A stretch of DNA of 36,203 bases from Rhizobiaceae bacterium (GTDB lineage: Bacteria; Pseudomonadota; Alphaproteobacteria; Rhizobiales; Rhizobiaceae): assembly GCA_027000565.1 (NCBI GenBank), contig JALTNS010000415.1:1-36203 (forward strand). The letters run 5' to 3'. The stretch's first letter is position 1. Every line of letters begins with the position of its first letter. A program made the position numbers and the translations under genes. Shown here piece by piece: positions 35,448 through 36,203 of the stretch. A model generated the notes under the pieces. The model was given only the letters and a program-made list of their open reading frames with translations, was not told the origin of the DNA and searched no databases.

Positions 35448-36203
35448 TCAGACCCGTCGTTTGTCAAATTCACCGCGCTTGCCGGTTCCGTAACTACGCA
35501 GCGCACCCTTTTCACCAACCGCGTTGGGGCGCTGAAAAATCCAGTTCTGCCAGGCCGTCAACCGTCCAAAAATCCGGGTTTCCATGGTTTCAGGCCCGGG
35601 GAAACGAAGATTTGCTTCCATGCCAGTCATGGCATCCGGAGAGAAACTTGCCCGCTCCTCCATAAAAACGCGAACCTCGTCCTCCCAGTCGATGTCATCA
35701 TAGGCAAATGTGACAAGCCCCAGTTCATCGGCATCACCAGCTTCAATTGGTATCAGCAATTTCTGTTTTGCACTGGCTATACGGGCGGAATCACCGAGGA
35801 ACCTTGTTTCAAGCCTGGTGAGGTTATTTGACATTGGAAACGGGCCAAAACTGGCCTCGCTCAAGATCAGCGTGGCAACCGGTCGGTCATCATCTTCAAA
35901 TTCGCCCATCGCCATGTAGGAGCGATCGACCGCAAACAACAGTTCCGCCAGAATTCCGGCAAAACACGAACCGGGCTCGACCAGCGCAACAAGCGACCGC
36001 GAAGTCAAATCGACACGCTTGAGAACACGTTTCCAGTAGAGCAGAATTTCATTGGCCAGCCAGTGATCGCGATTGTCGAACAAAATCTGTTCATGAGCAA
36101 GTACGGCTTGCGGATCGCCACTGGTCGAAAAAGTAACAACACCAAGCTCCAGCTCATTAAACCGCAGATGCAAGAGCGCGTCATCAAGTTCACGAGCACA
36201 ACG
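35448..36203 (-). CDS. boxC: Benzoyl-CoA-dihydrodiol lyase BoxC, C-terminal part (truncated by window edge)
   Basis: BoxC opens the ring of the epoxide/dihydrodiol formed by BoxAB, giving 3,4-dehydroadipyl-CoA semialdehyde and formate. The frame is open to the right edge, so only the C-terminal 251 residues are present. The visible part begins RCARELDDALLHLRFNELEL and includes LVALVEPGSCFAGILAELLF, DRPVATLILSEASFGPFPMS, FAYDDIDWEDEVRVFMEERA and a C-terminal TAWQNWIFQRPNAVGEKGAL, all characteristic of BoxC and its crotonase-like fold. It is the most upstream box gene seen, giving the order boxC-boxB-boxA-boxR. The ring-activating CoA ligase is not in the window. Confidence 0.94.
   Translation of the reverse strand, partial: RCARELDDALLHLRFNELELGVVTFSTSGDPQAVLAHEQILFDNRDHWLANEILLYWKRVLKRVDLTSRSLVALVEPGSCFAGILAELLFAVDRSYMAMGEFEDDDRPVATLILSEASFGPFPMSNNLTRLETRFLGDSARIASAKQKLLIPIEAGDADELGLVTFAYDDIDWEDEVRVFMEERASFSPDAMTGMEANLRFPGPETMETRIFGRLTAWQNWIFQRPNAVGEKGALRSYGTGKRGEFDKRRV

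Overview
The window is chromosomal DNA of an alphaproteobacterium, most likely Hyphomicrobiales (Rhizobiales). It carries gcrA, the alphaproteobacterial cell-cycle regulator, next to argD-argF-hslO, and a rimP-nusA-ylxR-infB-rbfA-truB operon. Composition looks close to 50% GC. No rRNA, tRNA, CRISPR array, transposase or phage gene was seen.

Layout. (1) 2-103, + strand: the last codons of mutS. (2) 159-7260, - strand: the translation/transcription operon rimP, nusA, ylxR-L7Ae, infB, rbfA, truB. Its leader holds a good sigma70 promoter (7402-7430) followed by a UUCG-loop intrinsic terminator (7344-7375) before the first gene. (3) 7494-9230, - strand: an unknown single-pass membrane protein and gcrA. 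(4) 9795-12933, + strand: argD, argF (ATGA overlap) and hslO (Hsp33). (5) 13348-18313, + strand: an RND efflux pair (adaptor and permease); the permease is split by one extra G near 17870. (6) 18347-27436, - strand: a small secreted protein of unknown function, then an operon read XRE-cupin regulator, two tandem FAD/GcvT-type dimethylglycine/sarcosine dehydrogenase-like proteins, a PEP mutase/isocitrate lyase-family protein, a pyrrolysine-free MttB-like methyltransferase and an FMN split-barrel protein. This looks like a methylated-amine (betaine-type) demethylation module. (7) 27749-30605 and 30682-31653, - strand: a DeoR-type regulator and a tripartite tricarboxylate-type transporter (tctC, tctB, tctA). 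(8) 31805-36203, - strand: boxR, boxA, boxB and the C-terminal part of boxC, the aerobic benzoyl-CoA epoxidation pathway. The adjacent tct transporter may import an aromatic acid.

The most notable non-coding signal is a dispersed intergenic repeat of about 144 bp in three copies (8517-8660, 12948-13091, 27556-27697). Each copy is just 3' of a gene (gcrA, hslO, deoR). The copies have conserved hairpins at both ends and a compensatory base-pair change in the right-hand hairpin, so they look like structured RNA/DNA elements of REP/RIME type. Other regulatory candidates are a GANTC-rich gcrA promoter with a 12-bp palindrome in its spacer, a perfect 10-bp tandem repeat ahead of the RND operon, and a 12-bp-arm inverted repeat ahead of the XRE-led operon.

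Start sites were moved from the longest reading frame wherever a Shine-Dalgarno sequence, an ATGA-type overlap or family N-termini favoured an internal start. All functional names come from recalled family motifs, not from database searches.
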